A stretch of DNA of 64,000 bases, taken from positions 29,617 to 93,616 of the forward strand of contig CAKOGP040002103.1 in assembly GCA_933822405.4 (NCBI GenBank), given 5' to 3'. Numbering within the stretch: the first letter of the stretch is position 1; each line of letters starts with the position of its first letter. Below are positions 63,366 to 64,000 of this stretch, piece after piece. Origin of the DNA: Cylindrotheca closterium (taxonomy: Eukaryota > Bacillariophyta > Bacillariophyceae > Bacillariales > Bacillariaceae). The position numbers and the translations under genes were made by a program. A model generated the notes under the pieces. It was not told where the DNA came from, did not search any database, and worked only from the letters and a program-made list of their open reading frames with translations.

Positions 63366-63869
63366 TTAAACCAATGCTTCAAATGACTTTTTGCAGTGAG
63401 GGCATGTCACCGAAATTTGCTCAGCGTCCCCTTCATCGGGTTTGCTTTCCGTCCTGTCAGAACTCTTCTTGTTCACACCATCGACACCGCTGTCACCGTC
63501 CTTTCCGTTTCTACCTTCTTTGTTGAACATGTTGTACTTGGATGATTCCCACCACTTCCCAGCGCCAAAGGATGTACCTCCAACTGCCATTCCCGAATAA
63601 AACCCACCTGCAGCTCCAGCGCTCTGCAATGCAGCAAAGGCACTTCCAGCTGCAACATTACCGAATGACGCCTGCCACATTGTCGCCGCAGAACCTGCCG
63701 CAACGCCACCCGCGCCAAAGCCAGCAACAGTGGCAGCAGCGCATGGAACAGCGATGGCAACTCCCACTACCTTCAAGATGGTGGATGCCTTGGTACCACT
63801 GCCACGGCTAGTTTGTCCCAGCTGGATTCCAGCGCCACAAAATGGGCAAGGTCTCGTTGATCCACTCAT
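63366..63869 (-). CDS. IFI6/ISG12-like hydrophobic protein flanked by CxxC knuckles
   Basis: 167 aa from ATG 63869; the frame extends 51 bp upstream to a TTG. It begins with a C-P-F-C-G knuckle (about residues 8-12). A Gly/Ala-rich hydrophobic segment follows at about 30-100, with V-A-G-F-G-A-G-G-V-A-A-G-S-A-A and S-A-F-A-A-L-Q-S-A-G-A-A-G, the hallmark pattern of the Ifi-6-16 (ISG12) family. After a charged linker comes a second knuckle, C-P-H-C-K-K. In animals the family is small, membrane-associated and linked to mitochondria and apoptosis; function in algae is unknown. The two CxxC motifs could together bind one zinc. Confidence 0.8.
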   Translation of the reverse strand: MSGSTRPCPFCGAGIQLGQTSRGSGTKASTILKVVGVAIAVPCAAATVAGFGAGGVAAGSAATMWQASFGNVAAGSAFAALQSAGAAGGFYSGMAVGGTSFGAGKWWESSKYNMFNKEGRNGKDGDSGVDGVNKKSSDRTESKPDEGDAEQISVTCPHCKKSFEALV

Positions 63870-64000
63870 ATTGAATGTATTAAATGACGTTGTTGGATGA
63901 AAGAATCCCTTGAATGACAAGGCGTTTTGGATTTTCCTCGTTTACTGGTAGCCTCGGAGACAAAAGGCGGTCATCAGTCATATGTCGTTATACTACTGTA

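Overview
The window looks like nuclear DNA of a diatom, probably a raphid pennate. The evidence is: short GT-AG introns (about 60 to 100 nt in most genes that have them); a nuclear ferredoxin-thioredoxin reductase catalytic subunit whose precursor has a signal peptide followed by an ASAFAP-like plastid-import motif (...VTA|FAP...); many BspA-type leucine-rich-repeat (LRR_5) proteins; plant-type LRR proteins with repeat-length exons; and the asparagine-, serine- and histidine-rich tracts common in diatom proteins. Genus is not determinable by eye. I see no rRNA, tRNA, CRISPR array or autonomous transposon.

Layout. 0-8.6 kb: edge fragment, DUF1772-like membrane protein, a broken conserved gene with an SH3/KOW-like module, an LRR_5-ankyrin protein, a polytopic membrane protein and a two-exon short-chain dehydrogenase. 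8.6-13 kb: gene-poor, with a 76-bp direct repeat, a perfect 30-bp palindrome, an ORF broken by an in-frame TAG and a diverged 0.45-kb duplication. 13-30 kb: FYVE-ankyrin protein, frameshifted LRR_5 gene, three-exon secreted endonuclease I, frameshifted small ORF, ankyrin-SDR fusion, SRPBCC protein, four-exon STAND ATPase, small acidic protein and a GT31 glycosyltransferase. 30-41 kb: PIF1-like helicase with BRCT, long secreted LRR protein, GAT-domain protein and three TVP38/DedA (VTT) paralogues. 41.9-48.2 kb: tandem LRR_5 array (one dead, two intact copies) with a scaffold gap that looks like two unmerged overlapping contig ends. 48-64 kb: five-exon membrane LRR protein, four-exon FTR catalytic subunit, small ORF, large acidic protein with two SH3/KOW-like modules, HAD-like secretory protein, basic nuclear-type protein, small membrane protein, sixth LRR_5 locus and an IFI6/ISG12-like protein between two zinc-knuckle motifs.

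The genes do not form an operon or an obvious pathway. The unifying feature is six loci of one LRR_5 family sharing an ankyrin-like middle and a C-terminal signature (L-E-x-A-x-W-K ... C-R-x-x-x-G-[SGD]) that I cannot assign to a named domain. Several apparently expressed genes carry single-base disruptions that could be long-read indel errors.
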